Below are positions 39,066 through 47,681 of a stretch of DNA of 64,000 nucleotides, in pieces. The notes beneath the pieces are model-generated. The model saw nothing but the letters and a program-made list of their open reading frames with translations, was not told the DNA's origin and searched no databases. The stretch spans positions 1 through 64,000 of the forward strand of contig NZ_JAEKKT010000137.1 in assembly GCF_019510245.1 (NCBI RefSeq). Direction: 5' to 3'. Every line of letters starts with the position of its first letter. Within the stretch, counting starts at the first letter, position 1. This DNA comes from Streptomyces sp. (GTDB taxonomy: Bacteria; Actinomycetota; Actinomycetes; Streptomycetales; Streptomycetaceae). The translations under genes and the position numbers were made by a program.

Positions 39066-41016
39066 CGACCGGAATCACGGCCGTTCTGCACAATTCCACA
39101 CCAGCTTCGACCGAACCACGATCAACGGTGCGGTGAACACGGGGTCAGGCCCGCAGACCAATATCTTCAACATCTTCAACAACGTCGTTTCGCCCACCCG
39201 GCTGGAACGGCTGGCGGACTCTCTGGCCGACAAGGTCGAGGCCGCCGAGCGGTCGACGAGGCTGGGACTGCTGGGGGTGGAAGGGGCCGCCGCGGATCTT
39301 TCCTTCGACGGGAAGCTGGTCTCGTTTCGCAGCTCGACCGGTGAACTGCGCGGCACGTTGGACACCATCGCCGACGTGTACCGGGCTGCTCCGCATAAGC
39401 GTCTTGTGATCACCGGTGCGGCAGGGGCCGGGAAGACCGTACTCACGGTGGAACTGACCCTCCGGCTCCTGGACCGCCGCCCCTCAGGGGCCGCCGTGCC
39501 GGTCCGGATCGGTCTGTCCGGGTGGGATCCTGAAGTCCCCTTCGAGCAGTGGCTCGCCCGCCGGATCACCGAGAACTACCGGGTGCGCCGCCGGGTCGCC
39601 AGAGCGCTGGTGACCAGCCGCCTGATCACGCCAGTCCTGGACGGACTCGACGAACTGGACGTCAGCCCTGAGCACGGCACGCGCGCGGCGGCCGCGGTGG
39701 AGCAACTCAATCGCTACCACGACGGTCAGGGACCCGCTCCCATGGTCCTCACCTGCCGCGACCTCCACTATGCCCGGGTCACGGAGCACAACGGCGGTTT
39801 AGTCAAGGCCACCACGGTGCAGATCGACACGCTCGAACCGCAACGCGTCCGCGAGTACCTCGAAGCAAAACTGGCCTGCCGGCCACCGGTGGAGAAGGCA
39901 GCATGGGCGCGGGTCATCGACGCCGACTCGCACCGGCTGATGCACATCCTGTCGACTCCCTGGCGACTGTCTCTGGCCACCACTGTCTATCGAGGCGGGG
40001 TAGACCCGGCTGAGCTGCTCACCTGCCGGGACGAAGCAGACGCCGACCGTCTGCTGTTGGCCCGCTTCATCCCCGCGTCCGTAGACGCCATGCCGCGCCG
40101 GGGCTACGAAGCACACCATACGTCCCTGTGGCTGACCCGGTTGGCAGAGCACTTACTGCAACAGTGCAGACAGGGCGGGTCCGCCACGGACATCAATCTT
40201 CATCAACTGTCATCGATGGCCGGGCCCCGTCTGCTGAACTCCCTGCACTACGTCCTGGGAGTGTCCCTGGCCGAATCGGTGTACCTTCTCACCTGTCTAC
40301 GGGCGAGGAGTTGGGACGTCCGTGACCTGGTGCTTGCCGCCGGGGCCCAGCTTTTCATCCTTCTCCTGCCCGGGGGCCGGTGCATGGCCGATGAGCGGCC
40401 GATGGAGCTGACTCTGGGACGGTTGTGGACCAGGACAGCTTCGGCTGAGCCACGCGACACGATCGGTAAGAATTTCGGGTACGGACTGGCCTTCGGAGGG
40501 CTCATGGGCCTGCCCCTGCTCCTCGTTCTGGGGACCGCCAATCTCCTGCTCGGCCCACCACCGGCATGGTGGTTCGCACCAGCCCTCTACGGCGGCGGCG
40601 TTCTGGCCAGCGGCTTGTTCTTCGCAGTGGCCATCTCCCTGGGTACCGCCGCCGCGAGGGGCATCGACTACGCCGACACCGCGGATGCCGTCCGGCCTCG
40701 CGACCCACTGCGCCGGGACGCCGTTCTCACCCTGGCCTCCCTCGTGACCTGTGTCGCCTTGGTGCTCTTGTTGCCCTACCCCGCGACCGCGTTCGCGGTC
40801 TCCTTGGCCACCGTCTTCATCGCCTCGCAGGCGACGGTGCGCTACCTGCTCGTCCTGGGTGTCTGTGCGGCACGCAAGCGCCTGCCGTTCCGGCTGGCCC
40901 GCTTCCTGGACTGGGCTCATCACGCCGGACTCCTGCGCGTCGCCGGCAGGTCGTACCAGTTCCGGCACATCGAGTTCCAAAGGTGGTTGGTGAGGGACAG
41001 CAGCGAGCAGAACTGA
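39058..41016 (+). CDS. NACHT-domain membrane NTPase, NLR-like
   Basis: 652 aa. Residues 18-36 contain TTINGAVNTGSGPQ, matching the C-terminus of the upstream partner. NACHT NTPase: Walker A ITGAAGAGKTVLT with Lys126, Walker B PVLDGLDELD near 196, sensor-like MVLTCRDLHYARV. The C-terminal ~220 residues have about four membrane helices and end in YQFRHIEFQRWLV, a signature of actinobacterial NACHT proteins. No leucine-rich or WD40 repeats. Likely a defence-type signalling NTPase that oligomerises when triggered (inference). Confidence 0.85.
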   Translation: MSDDRNHGRSAQFHTSFDRTTINGAVNTGSGPQTNIFNIFNNVVSPTRLERLADSLADKVEAAERSTRLGLLGVEGAAADLSFDGKLVSFRSSTGELRGTLDTIADVYRAAPHKRLVITGAAGAGKTVLTVELTLRLLDRRPSGAAVPVRIGLSGWDPEVPFEQWLARRITENYRVRRRVARALVTSRLITPVLDGLDELDVSPEHGTRAAAAVEQLNRYHDGQGPAPMVLTCRDLHYARVTEHNGGLVKATTVQIDTLEPQRVREYLEAKLACRPPVEKAAWARVIDADSHRLMHILSTPWRLSLATTVYRGGVDPAELLTCRDEADADRLLLARFIPASVDAMPRRGYEAHHTSLWLTRLAEHLLQQCRQGGSATDINLHQLSSMAGPRLLNSLHYVLGVSLAESVYLLTCLRARSWDVRDLVLAAGAQLFILLLPGGRCMADERPMELTLGRLWTRTASAEPRDTIGKNFGYGLAFGGLMGLPLLLVLGTANLLLGPPPAWWFAPALYGGGVLASGLFFAVAISLGTAAARGIDYADTADAVRPRDPLRRDAVLTLASLVTCVALVLLLPYPATAFAVSLATVFIASQATVRYLLVLGVCAARKRLPFRLARFLDWAHHAGLLRVAGRSYQFRHIEFQRWLVRDSSEQN

Positions 41017-41207
41017 GTTCAGGCTCACGCAACTCGCATCTCCCTCAAGATCCCTTTCAACACTCACGACCCCCGGCGCGCTCACTTACGCTCCCACCGG
41101 CGGCGCCATCGCCCAAAACGCTTTGCAGAAGGCCGTGAACAGGGCATCTCCGCTATATGGCTGGGGTGTTGAAGGCAAGCGGGGCAAGATCCACGCCCGC
41201 GTCGAAC

Positions 41208-41384
41208 GAGGACGGCGCCGGCTGGCTCGCCTTCCTGCGCTCGCTGATCGCCCGCGGCCTGTCCGGCGTCCAGCTGGTCATCTCCGACGCGCACACCGGC
41301 CTGGTCAACGCGATCGGCGCCACGCTGCCCGGAGCCTCCTGGCAGCGATGCCGCACCCATTACGCCCGGAATTTGCTGAGCCAG
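41208..41384 (+). mobile_element. IS256-family transposase remnant
   Basis: An open stretch of ~59 codons reads GWLAFLRSLIARGLSG, LVISDAHTGLVNAIGATLPG and WQRCRTHYARNLL, which is the middle of Mutator/IS256 transposases including the second catalytic Asp (SDAHTGL). Neither end of the protein nor inverted repeats are seen. Dead fragment. Confidence 0.85.
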
Positions 41385-41450
41385 GAGCACGCACCCACTG
41401 CCGGGATGCCACGACCATCGTTCCCCCGTGAACCACCAATCTCGCGGTAG

Positions 41451-41930
41451 TCCCGGAGCCCGTCTGCACGCTCGGCCACCACATGGCCACCATGCCAATC
41501 CGAACAGCCCGATGGAGAGCGACCGCAAGAGACAAAAGGCCAGCTCACAGCCCTACAGAGCAGAACCGCCACTGGCTGCAAACCTCAGACCTACGCATTG
41601 CGATGCATAGGCCACACGTGCCCGATTGGCCCGAATTCCAAGGTCAACGAAACCGAGAAACCCCAAGCCAGAGGCCCGCCCCGGGGTTCGACATGGAGCC
41701 GCTTTCGGGATCCGAACCCGAGACCTACGCATGACGAGTGCGGGGCTCGCCGAAGCCATCGCTTGCCGCCCGAGCATCAACTGCCCAACCCCGCAGGTGC
41801 CTCACGCAGCGGGATACGTTGCAATCAGCTCTCGACAAGAAGTCCCAAAAAGTCCCAGACGTGATTCAAGACAAGCCTGGGCATGCCAAAACTGCAGGTC
41901 AACCCCATGATCAATAACCGTCCACATGTA
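41451..41930. other. 480-bp gene-free decayed sequence containing the tRNA fragment
   Basis: No protein gene is supported; only the tRNA 3' half at 41694-41742 is recognisable. The base composition is lower in GC than the core genes, consistent with imported DNA. Confidence 0.5.
41694..41742 (-). pseudogene. 3' half of a tRNA-Thr(CGU)-like gene (probable att remnant)
   Basis: Reading leftwards: anticodon arm CGCA-CTCGTCA-TGCG (anticodon CGT), five-base variable loop, T arm TCGGG-TTCGGAT-CCCGA, acceptor strand AAGCGGC, discriminator T, then encoded CCA. No D arm or matching 5' acceptor strand (GCCGCTT) exists in the next 100 bp. Integrative elements that recombine at tRNA genes leave just such 3' fragments. 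Confidence 0.65.
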
Positions 41931-42076
41931 CGTCACGTACAAGGAGACGGCGCGCGGGGGGCTGGCGGTGAACATCAGAGTGCTAGAGGAAGGGGCCCTG
42001 ACCAGCGCGTTCGTTTCTTTCTGTGCTGTCGGGGCCTTACCTGCTTAGGCGGCGGAAAGTCCTCGAAAAGTCCCCA
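41931..42076 (+). repeat. right copy of the sdaA-3' direct repeat (island boundary)
   Basis: Matches 32223-32368 at about 85 % by eye. It encodes the last sdaA residues [13 protein letters not shown], then diverges by a small deletion so that the original stop is lost and the frame runs to a TAG at 42047. It therefore looks like a decayed duplicate of the sdaA 3' end. Confidence 0.75.
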
Positions 42077-42767
42077 GGGTTTCCCTGCCAGAGCAAATCC
42101 CGAACTCGCGGAACCGGTAGCAGGAAAGCAATCCGCAGGCAGTCGCGAGTCCGTCGATGAACAACTCCTTGTCCCGTGCCTGACCGGGGAACCCAGAGCC
42201 AGCACATACAGCCATTGCCGTCCGCTTCCTGAGCCCCGGGCCCAGGCTCCAGTTCGCCGGTGGACGCCGGCTCGGCGAAGGCGCCCTCCAACAGCACGGC
42301 GCGTATCTCCAGATCGACCGCGAGCGGGCGCGGAAAGGGGAGGGCCGCGGCCGTGCGTAACCGGTCCGCCAACTCCTCTTCCCCGGCAGCTCCTGGGCCG
42401 CCCGCGGCCCGAGCCCCACCAACGCCGGCCAAGCTCAGCGCCTCACGAACGGTTCCATGCCGCATCGCTGCATGCAGCACCACCCAGGCCTGAGCGTGGA
42501 GCTCGCCTCACCAGCGACATCCCTCACAGCAGGTTCCCACGACAGCGCCGACTCCGACGAGCAGCTCAACGCGGCCTGTGTTGCGAGGCCACGAAGAAGG
42601 TGACGGGGCTCAGCGGAAATCACGCCCGCCAGCTCTCGGGGACCTCGATTCCCCCCGCCGTCATGCCCTCGGTCATCAGAGCGCGGAAGGCAGGACCCGC
42701 GTGGGCGTATGCAGTCGGACCGACGGTCGGCACCCCGGACGCCAACGGGGACGGCATCCCCGCCAGC
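42077..42767. other. 691-bp decayed region, no intact gene
   Basis: The minus strand has open stretches (e.g. EELADRLRTAAALPFPRPLA near 42300-42400 and FRALMTEGMTAGGIEVPESW near 42600-42700) that look like genuine codon-biased coding fragments, but they are in different frames and I cannot assign them to a family. Confidence 0.4.
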
Positions 42768-43080
42768 CCGCGGTGACGACGACGTGCTCGGTACGCACCG
42801 CCCCCCGGTAGGCGCCGCTGAGCTCGGCCGCGAACGCCTTCCGCAGCTTCGGCAGACCGGCGATCTCGACGCAGTCCGCGCCGCGGGCGTCCCGGGCGAC
42901 GGCGGCAGCATGGGCGACCGCTTCGGGCGCGGCCGGGTACTGCGGGGCGGCCTGCGCCAGGCCCAGCTGCGGGCGGTCACCGGCACGGTGGTCGAGGAGG
43001 TCGTACGCCAGGCCGATCGGCGAGTCCGTTTCCTGGCACACACGGGCGTTGAGTCGCACGGAGGGCTCGGAGGGCTCCAT
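42768..43080 (-). pseudogene. N-terminal fragment of a PLP-dependent aminotransferase
   Basis: ATG 43080, then about 104 residues typical of class I/II aminotransferases: PIGLAYDLLDHRAGDRPQLG, APQYPAAPEAVAHAAAVA, then ADCVEIAGLPKLRKAFAAEL and VRTEHVVVTAG. Homology stops after TAG at ~42768 where the expected substrate-binding CNQAF segment should follow. The gene is truncated by the island junction. Confidence 0.7.
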
Positions 43081-43248
43081 TCGTCGGCACCCGCGGAGCC
43101 TTCCCGCCCCGGGGAGACTACGGCCACTCACCCGTTCTGGGGACACGGACGACGTCCCGGAGGCCGATGTTCCCCCAGGGGCTACCGCTCAGTAACCACT
43201 TGCTTCTACGCTGCCGCCAACTCACCACCAACCCAAGGGAGTTGGGTC

Positions 43249-44292
43249 ATGCGTGTACTGAGACGGCTGGCGGCGGTCGTGGGTGCCGGGGCCCTGTTCG
43301 TGATGGCGGGCTCCGCCGCGCACGCGGACACGGACCTGAGCGCGGCGAAGTTCTCCGAGACCACCTCCATCGGCACGCACAACGCGTACGAGAAGGACAA
43401 GTACACCTACTGGGCGCAGGCCCTGGACTCCGGCGCCTCGCTGCTGGAGCTGGACGTGTACGTCGACAGCATCAGCAAGCGGTGGCGGGTCAGCCACAGC
43501 AACCCGTGGGGAGACGACAACAACTGCGAACACGCCAACGCCCCAGGCCAGTTGTACAGCCAGGCCACCAGCCAGGACCTCGGCAGCTGCCTCGACAACA
43601 TGGCGGCCTGGGAGCAGTTGCACCCGGACCACGCGCCCGTCGTCGTCAAGGTCGAGATGAAGGTCGGGTTCAACCAGACCATCGGCCTCGGCCCCGGCGC
43701 GTTCGACACGCTCGTCTCCCAGAAGCTCGGCAGCAGTGTGTACAAGCCGGCCGACCTGCTCGGCTCCTCGTACTCCACTCTCGACGCCGCCGCCAAGGCC
43801 GACGCCTGGCCCACCCGTGACCAGCTCAAGGGCAAGTTCATCTTCGAACTGATCCCGGGCACGGTGGAGGAGGCCAACCCGTTCGACCACTACTGGACGG
43901 ACGAGGAGTACGGCGACCACCTGCGCGACCTGTACGCGGCCGGGAACATCTCCCAGGCCCAGGCCTTCCCGGCGGTACTGGGCGCCGCGAACGGGGATCC
44001 CCGGACCAGCAGGTACGACGCCTCGATCCAGCCCTGGTTCGTGTTCTTCGACGGCGACGCGGCGACGTACGTGAACAACGGCTACGACACGTCGTTCTAC
44101 GCCGCGAACCACTACATCCTGATCATGACGGACGCCTACAACGTCTCACCGGCGATCTCCTCGACCGCTCCGACGGACGCCGAGGTCGCCGCCCGGCTGG
44201 CGCTGCTCGCCGCGGACCACGCCAGCATCATCACCTCCGACTGGTCGACGAAGTCGGCGGCCGTGCTCGGCGAAGTGGCGGCCCGCGGCTGA
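43249..44292 (+). CDS. secreted phosphatidylinositol-specific phospholipase C-like protein
   Basis: 347 aa from ATG 43249 (AAGGGAG upstream). Signal peptide MRVLRRLAAVVGAGALFVM... SAAHA. The mature domain has the PLC-like TIM-barrel signatures: TSIGTHNAYE with catalytic His, LLELDVYVDS (Ca-binding Glu/Asp), WRVSHSNPWG with the second His, and VVVKVEMKVG. This matches the Ca2+-dependent PI-PLC family rather than the Ca-independent type. Cleaves phosphoinositides or related phosphodiesters outside the cell (family inference). Confidence 0.85.
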   Translation: MRVLRRLAAVVGAGALFVMAGSAAHADTDLSAAKFSETTSIGTHNAYEKDKYTYWAQALDSGASLLELDVYVDSISKRWRVSHSNPWGDDNNCEHANAPGQLYSQATSQDLGSCLDNMAAWEQLHPDHAPVVVKVEMKVGFNQTIGLGPGAFDTLVSQKLGSSVYKPADLLGSSYSTLDAAAKADAWPTRDQLKGKFIFELIPGTVEEANPFDHYWTDEEYGDHLRDLYAAGNISQAQAFPAVLGAANGDPRTSRYDASIQPWFVFFDGDAATYVNNGYDTSFYAANHYILIMTDAYNVSPAISSTAPTDAEVAARLALLAADHASIITSDWSTKSAAVLGEVAARG

Positions 44293-44393
44293 CAAAACAC
44301 GCACCCTCGCGGATCGCTCTCGGCGTGTCGGGGCATACGACCTACGCAGTTGCAATTCGTGTCACCCCACTGGCACCCAGGGAGTCCCCGCAC

Positions 44394-44954
44394 ATGCTGC
44401 ACGGAATCGACGTGAGCGCGTACCAGCCATCGGCCTACGACACGGACGGCCTCTCCTTCGTCTTCATCAAGGCGACGGAGGGCCGTTCGTACCTCAACCC
44501 CAAACTCGCCGCCCAGACCAAGACCGGCCGCGACGCCGGACTGGTCGTCGGCTTCTACCACTTCCTCTGGCCCGGCAACCTCACCGCCCAGGCCGAGTAC
44601 TTCGTCCAGCACGCCCCCGAGAAGGCGGGCGAGATCCTCGCCGTCGACTGGGAGACCACCGGCGACGGCACCCACGCGAGCAACGCCGAGAAGGACTCCT
44701 TCATCCGCAAGGTGAAGGCGCTTCGGCCCAGCCACCGGGTGATCCTCTACACCAACCGGGACTTCTGGCTGAACATCGACACCACCTCGTACGCCGGTGA
44801 CGGCCTCTGGATCGCCGACTACGTCAGCGCCGGCCACCCCCGCATCAAGGCCGACTGGCGTTTTCACCAGTACACCAGCAACCCGCACGACAAGAACGTG
44901 GCGGACTTCGCCGACAAGGCCGCCCTCAAGGCCTGGGCGTCGAAGGAGGACTGA
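44394..44954 (+). CDS. GH25 (lysozyme M1-type) muramidase domain protein
   Basis: 186 aa from ATG 44394 (GGAG upstream). Glycoside hydrolase 25: MLHGIDVSAYQ, FVFIKATEGRSYLNP, VVGFYHFLWPGN, catalytic DWE in LAVDWETTG, ILYTNRDFWL, WIADYVSAGHP and a C-terminal WRFHQYT. No signal peptide is visible, so it is either cytoplasmic, or exported by another route (e.g. contractile injection or lysis). Cleaves the beta-1,4 MurNAc-GlcNAc bond. Confidence 0.88.
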   Translation: MLHGIDVSAYQPSAYDTDGLSFVFIKATEGRSYLNPKLAAQTKTGRDAGLVVGFYHFLWPGNLTAQAEYFVQHAPEKAGEILAVDWETTGDGTHASNAEKDSFIRKVKALRPSHRVILYTNRDFWLNIDTTSYAGDGLWIADYVSAGHPRIKADWRFHQYTSNPHDKNVADFADKAALKAWASKED

Positions 44955-45056
44955 GCAGCGGCGGCGGGACCGGGCTCCCCGGTCCGATCCCACCGTCGGC
45001 CACCCCCGCAGACCCGCAGGTCCGCTGCCCCACAGGCCCACTGACCCGCGGCGCCG

Positions 45057-45719
45057 TCAGCCGCGGAAGTCCTCCGTGCGCTCCGGGGACGCCTCCGCCA
45101 GGGCCTTGCGGACCCCCTCGGCGTTCGCCCGCAGGCCGTACACCGGGGTGCCCGGCTGCTGGCGCCAGGAGTCGTCGATGCCGCCGTTGTCGACCGTGTC
45201 GAAGCCGAGCTCGTCGATCAGGGCGCGGACGACCCGCTTGGCGGCCTCGTCGTCGCCGGAGACCGGGAGGGCCTGGCGGTCGGGGTCACCGGCGGGGCGG
45301 CCGCGGTCCAGGATGTCCTGGGCGAAGGTGCCGTTGAACGCCTTGATCACGGCGTGGCCGATCTGCCGCTCGGTCCACCGGCTCTCCGTGATGCCCTCGT
45401 CCTCGATGCCGGCGATCCGGCCGTCCCGCTCCCGCGGGTAGTAGTTGTTGGTGTCGATCACCGCGACGTTCTCCGCGGCGCCGTCCAGGAGACCGGACGG
45501 CAGGTCCGGGACCGCCTTCACCGGGACCGTGACCACCACGACCTGCGCACCGCGCGCCGCCTCCTCGGCCCGTACCGCCGTCGCTCCCGTCTCCGCGGCC
45601 AGCCCGGCGAGCGTCTCGGGGCCCCGCGAGTTCGCCACGGACACGTCGTGGCCGAGGGCGGTCAGCCGCCGGGTGAGGTTGCCGCCGATGTTGCCCGCGC
45701 CGATGATGCCGATCTTCAT
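45057..45719 (-). CDS. NADPH-dependent F420 reductase-like oxidoreductase
   Basis: 220 aa. N-terminal Rossmann loop GIIGAGNIGGNLTRRL, SVANSRGPETL, VVVVTVPVKAVPDLP, then VIDTNNYYPRERDG and VIKAFNGTFAQDIL, characteristic of the F420_oxidored/NADP reductase family. Partner may be coenzyme F420, as in the archetype, but many such proteins lack proven F420 use. Single gene. Confidence 0.85.
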   Translation of the reverse strand: MKIGIIGAGNIGGNLTRRLTALGHDVSVANSRGPETLAGLAAETGATAVRAEEAARGAQVVVVTVPVKAVPDLPSGLLDGAAENVAVIDTNNYYPRERDGRIAGIEDEGITESRWTERQIGHAVIKAFNGTFAQDILDRGRPAGDPDRQALPVSGDDEAAKRVVRALIDELGFDTVDNGGIDDSWRQQPGTPVYGLRANAEGVRKALAEASPERTEDFRG

Positions 45720-45887
45720 GACACGCCTTTCGAAAGTCCATGCACTTGCATACGTACTGTCGGCGGCGACAACCTCGGGGGTGCGTGACCTATTCCGCTG
45801 CTGGGCCAGACGGGTGAGAGCCCGCGAACGGCCGACGTCCTCACCGGCGACCAGGTCGGCAAGCCCGTCGAGGCCGGGGTATGAGAA

Positions 45888-45922
45888 GGGGGGCGGCCGG
45901 CTCCCGGAGCCGGCCGCCCCCC
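45888..45922. terminator. strong terminator after the EF-hand gene
   Basis: A long GC hairpin, GGGGGGCGGCCGGCTCC paired with GGAGCCGGCCGCCCCCC with almost no loop, 5 nt past the stop of the EF-hand gene on the minus strand. Confidence 0.85.
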
Positions 45923-45927
45923 TCGGG

Positions 45928-46140
45928 TCACTGGCTCAGGTAGGCCCAGAACTCGTCGAACGACAGGACCTTGTCGCCGTTGAGGTCACGGGTCTTGATG
46001 ACGGCCTCGGCGACCGTCTCGGTGACGTTCCAGTCGCCCCCCTGGGCCAGGGCGGTCTTGAACTCGGCCGCGGTGATGACGCCGTCACCGTCCGTATCGA
46101 TCCGCTCGAACTGCTTACGTGCTTCCTCGATGTCCGCCAC
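45928..46140 (-). CDS. small EF-hand calcium-binding protein
   Basis: 70 aa from GTG 46140 (AAGGGGC upstream). Two EF loops: DTDGDGVITAAEF (canonical 12-residue loop) and DLNGDKVLSFDEF (position 6 is Lys-Val, so the second site may be weak). A cytosolic calcium sensor or buffer, like the calerythrin/Cab proteins of streptomycetes. Monocistronic with its own strong terminator. Confidence 0.88.
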   Translation of the reverse strand: MADIEEARKQFERIDTDGDGVITAAEFKTALAQGGDWNVTETVAEAVIKTRDLNGDKVLSFDEFWAYLSQ

Positions 46141-46187
46141 CGGATCCGCCCCTTCGTACGCTTTACTGCCTGTTGACGGAGGTCAGA

Positions 46188-46988
46188 TTAACCGGCCGCG
46201 CGGGCCCGCAGTGCGGCGACCACCCAGGCGAACTCCTCACGGCGTACGATCGCCTCCGCCTCGGGCGACTCGGGGGCGATTCCCCGTTCGCGGGCCTCCG
46301 CGCCGAGCTGCACCAGCCGCATGGGAAACCAGGTGGCCCGCCCGGGGGCGAGGGAGCGGTCGCCGTCCGCCGCGTTGAACGCGACCACCTGCCGCATCTG
46401 CGCCCGGAACTCCGGGTCCTGGACCATCTCGGCCAGCTCCACCCAGGCGTCCGCCTGCTCCGGGGTGGGGTCCTCCGGCAGGTCCACGGCGATGGAGCGC
46501 ATCCGGTCCTCGATGGCCGGGTCCACGGTGTCGAGCCCCTGGAACAGCTCGGCCACGAACTCCTCCATGATCCGCTTCCGTTCGGCTGCCGACAGCCGTG
46601 CCAGCCTGTTCATGAGCGTCATCTCCTCCGCATCGGAACCGCGTCGCGCCACGGTCGACAGCACCGCACGGGTCACCTTGAGGTGGGGGTCCCCCCTCTG
46701 GGGGAGGATCTGGGCGTCCAGCGCCGCCACGTGCGCGGCCGCGACCTCGGCCACGGTCTGCTCACCGGAGAGCACTGCACACACGTGCCCGAGGCCCAGC
46801 TCGCGCAGGGTGCGGATCAGCTCCAGGCGGGCGAACGACTCGGCGTCGTAGAGCCGGAAGCCGCCCGCGGAGCGGGTCACCGGGGTGAGCACGCCCTCGT
46901 CGGACCAGTAGCGGATGGTGCGCACGGTCAGCCCAGTGGCCTTCGCCGGCTCGCCGATGGTGAAAAGTCCGGTGCCGTCGTCGATCAT
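46188..46988 (-). CDS. MerR-family transcriptional regulator
   Basis: 266 aa from ATG 46988. Winged helix LFTIGEPAKATGLTVRTIRY with WSDEGVLTPVTRSAGGFRLY, then the dimer helix IRTLRELGLGHVCAVL. A ~150-aa C-terminal helical domain follows, with no metal-binding cysteines, so it is a drug/ligand-type member. Divergent from the GNAT gene across 46 bp and likely co-regulated with it. Confidence 0.88.
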   Translation of the reverse strand: MIDDGTGLFTIGEPAKATGLTVRTIRYWSDEGVLTPVTRSAGGFRLYDAESFARLELIRTLRELGLGHVCAVLSGEQTVAEVAAAHVAALDAQILPQRGDPHLKVTRAVLSTVARRGSDAEEMTLMNRLARLSAAERKRIMEEFVAELFQGLDTVDPAIEDRMRSIAVDLPEDPTPEQADAWVELAEMVQDPEFRAQMRQVVAFNAADGDRSLAPGRATWFPMRLVQLGAEARERGIAPESPEAEAIVRREEFAWVVAALRARAAG

Positions 46989-47034
46989 GTCTGCGAGTGT
47001 GGGCCTTCCAGTGGGTGGAGACTCAAGGAGCACG

Positions 47035-47670
47035 GTGACAGAGACCCTGCGGGACATACTGGACGCGGCGGCCCGGGGGGTCTTCCCGCCGCCCGACGGC
47101 CGTACGACGGTCGTGCCGCAGCCCTCCCCGCGGGACGCCGGGGTCCTCTCCTTCACCGCCCACTCGGTCGTCTTCGTCGACGAGGACCCCGGGTGGGTGT
47201 ACGACACCCTGCGCGCGGTCCCCTGCGATCCCCTGTGCGCGACGATGAACGCGCGCTTCCTCACCGCCCTGATGGACCGCACCGGCCGCGAGCAGGAGAC
47301 GATCGACGCGCTGCTGGTGGCCGGCCCGCTGCCCGGCCGCCCGGATCTCCCGCTGACCGAGCTCACCGGGCCGGACCACTCCCGGGTCGCCTACGCCCGC
47401 AACCGGCGCGAGGAGGTGCGCGCCTGGGCGGCGGACGGCGGGGTGGTGGTGCTCGGCCGGGGGGTCGCGGGACGTCTTGAGGTCTCGGTGGAGGTGGACG
47501 AGGGGGGACGGCAGCGGGGGCTGGGCCGGGCCCTGGTGGCCGCCGCCCGGCAGCTCGCGGACGAGCCCCTGTGGGCGCAGGTCGCGCCGGGGAACGCCCG
47601 CAGCGTCCGGGCGTTCCAGGCGGCCGGCTATGTGCCGGTGGGCGCCGAGGCGCTGCTGCTCAAGGCCTGA
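47035..47670 (+). CDS. GNAT-family acetyltransferase
   Basis: 211 aa from GTG 47035 (AAGGAG 5 nt upstream); open frame extends back to 46915. The C-terminal acetyl-CoA site is GGRQRGLGRALVAAARQL (R-x-x-G-x-G/A pattern), then AQVAPGNARSVRAFQAAGY. The N-terminal ~110 residues are an unassigned extension. Substrate unknown; divergent partner of the MerR gene. Confidence 0.8.
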   Translation: MTETLRDILDAAARGVFPPPDGRTTVVPQPSPRDAGVLSFTAHSVVFVDEDPGWVYDTLRAVPCDPLCATMNARFLTALMDRTGREQETIDALLVAGPLPGRPDLPLTELTGPDHSRVAYARNRREEVRAWAADGGVVVLGRGVAGRLEVSVEVDEGGRQRGLGRALVAAARQLADEPLWAQVAPGNARSVRAFQAAGYVPVGAEALLLKA

Positions 47671-47681
47671 CCCCGCACAGG

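Noticed and set aside
41694..41742. Functional tRNA gene
   Set aside because: Only the 3' half is present; the D arm and 5' acceptor strand are absent.
42077..42767. Minus-strand codon-biased fragments
   Set aside because: They look like real coding remnants but lie in different frames and match no family I can name, so no gene is called.
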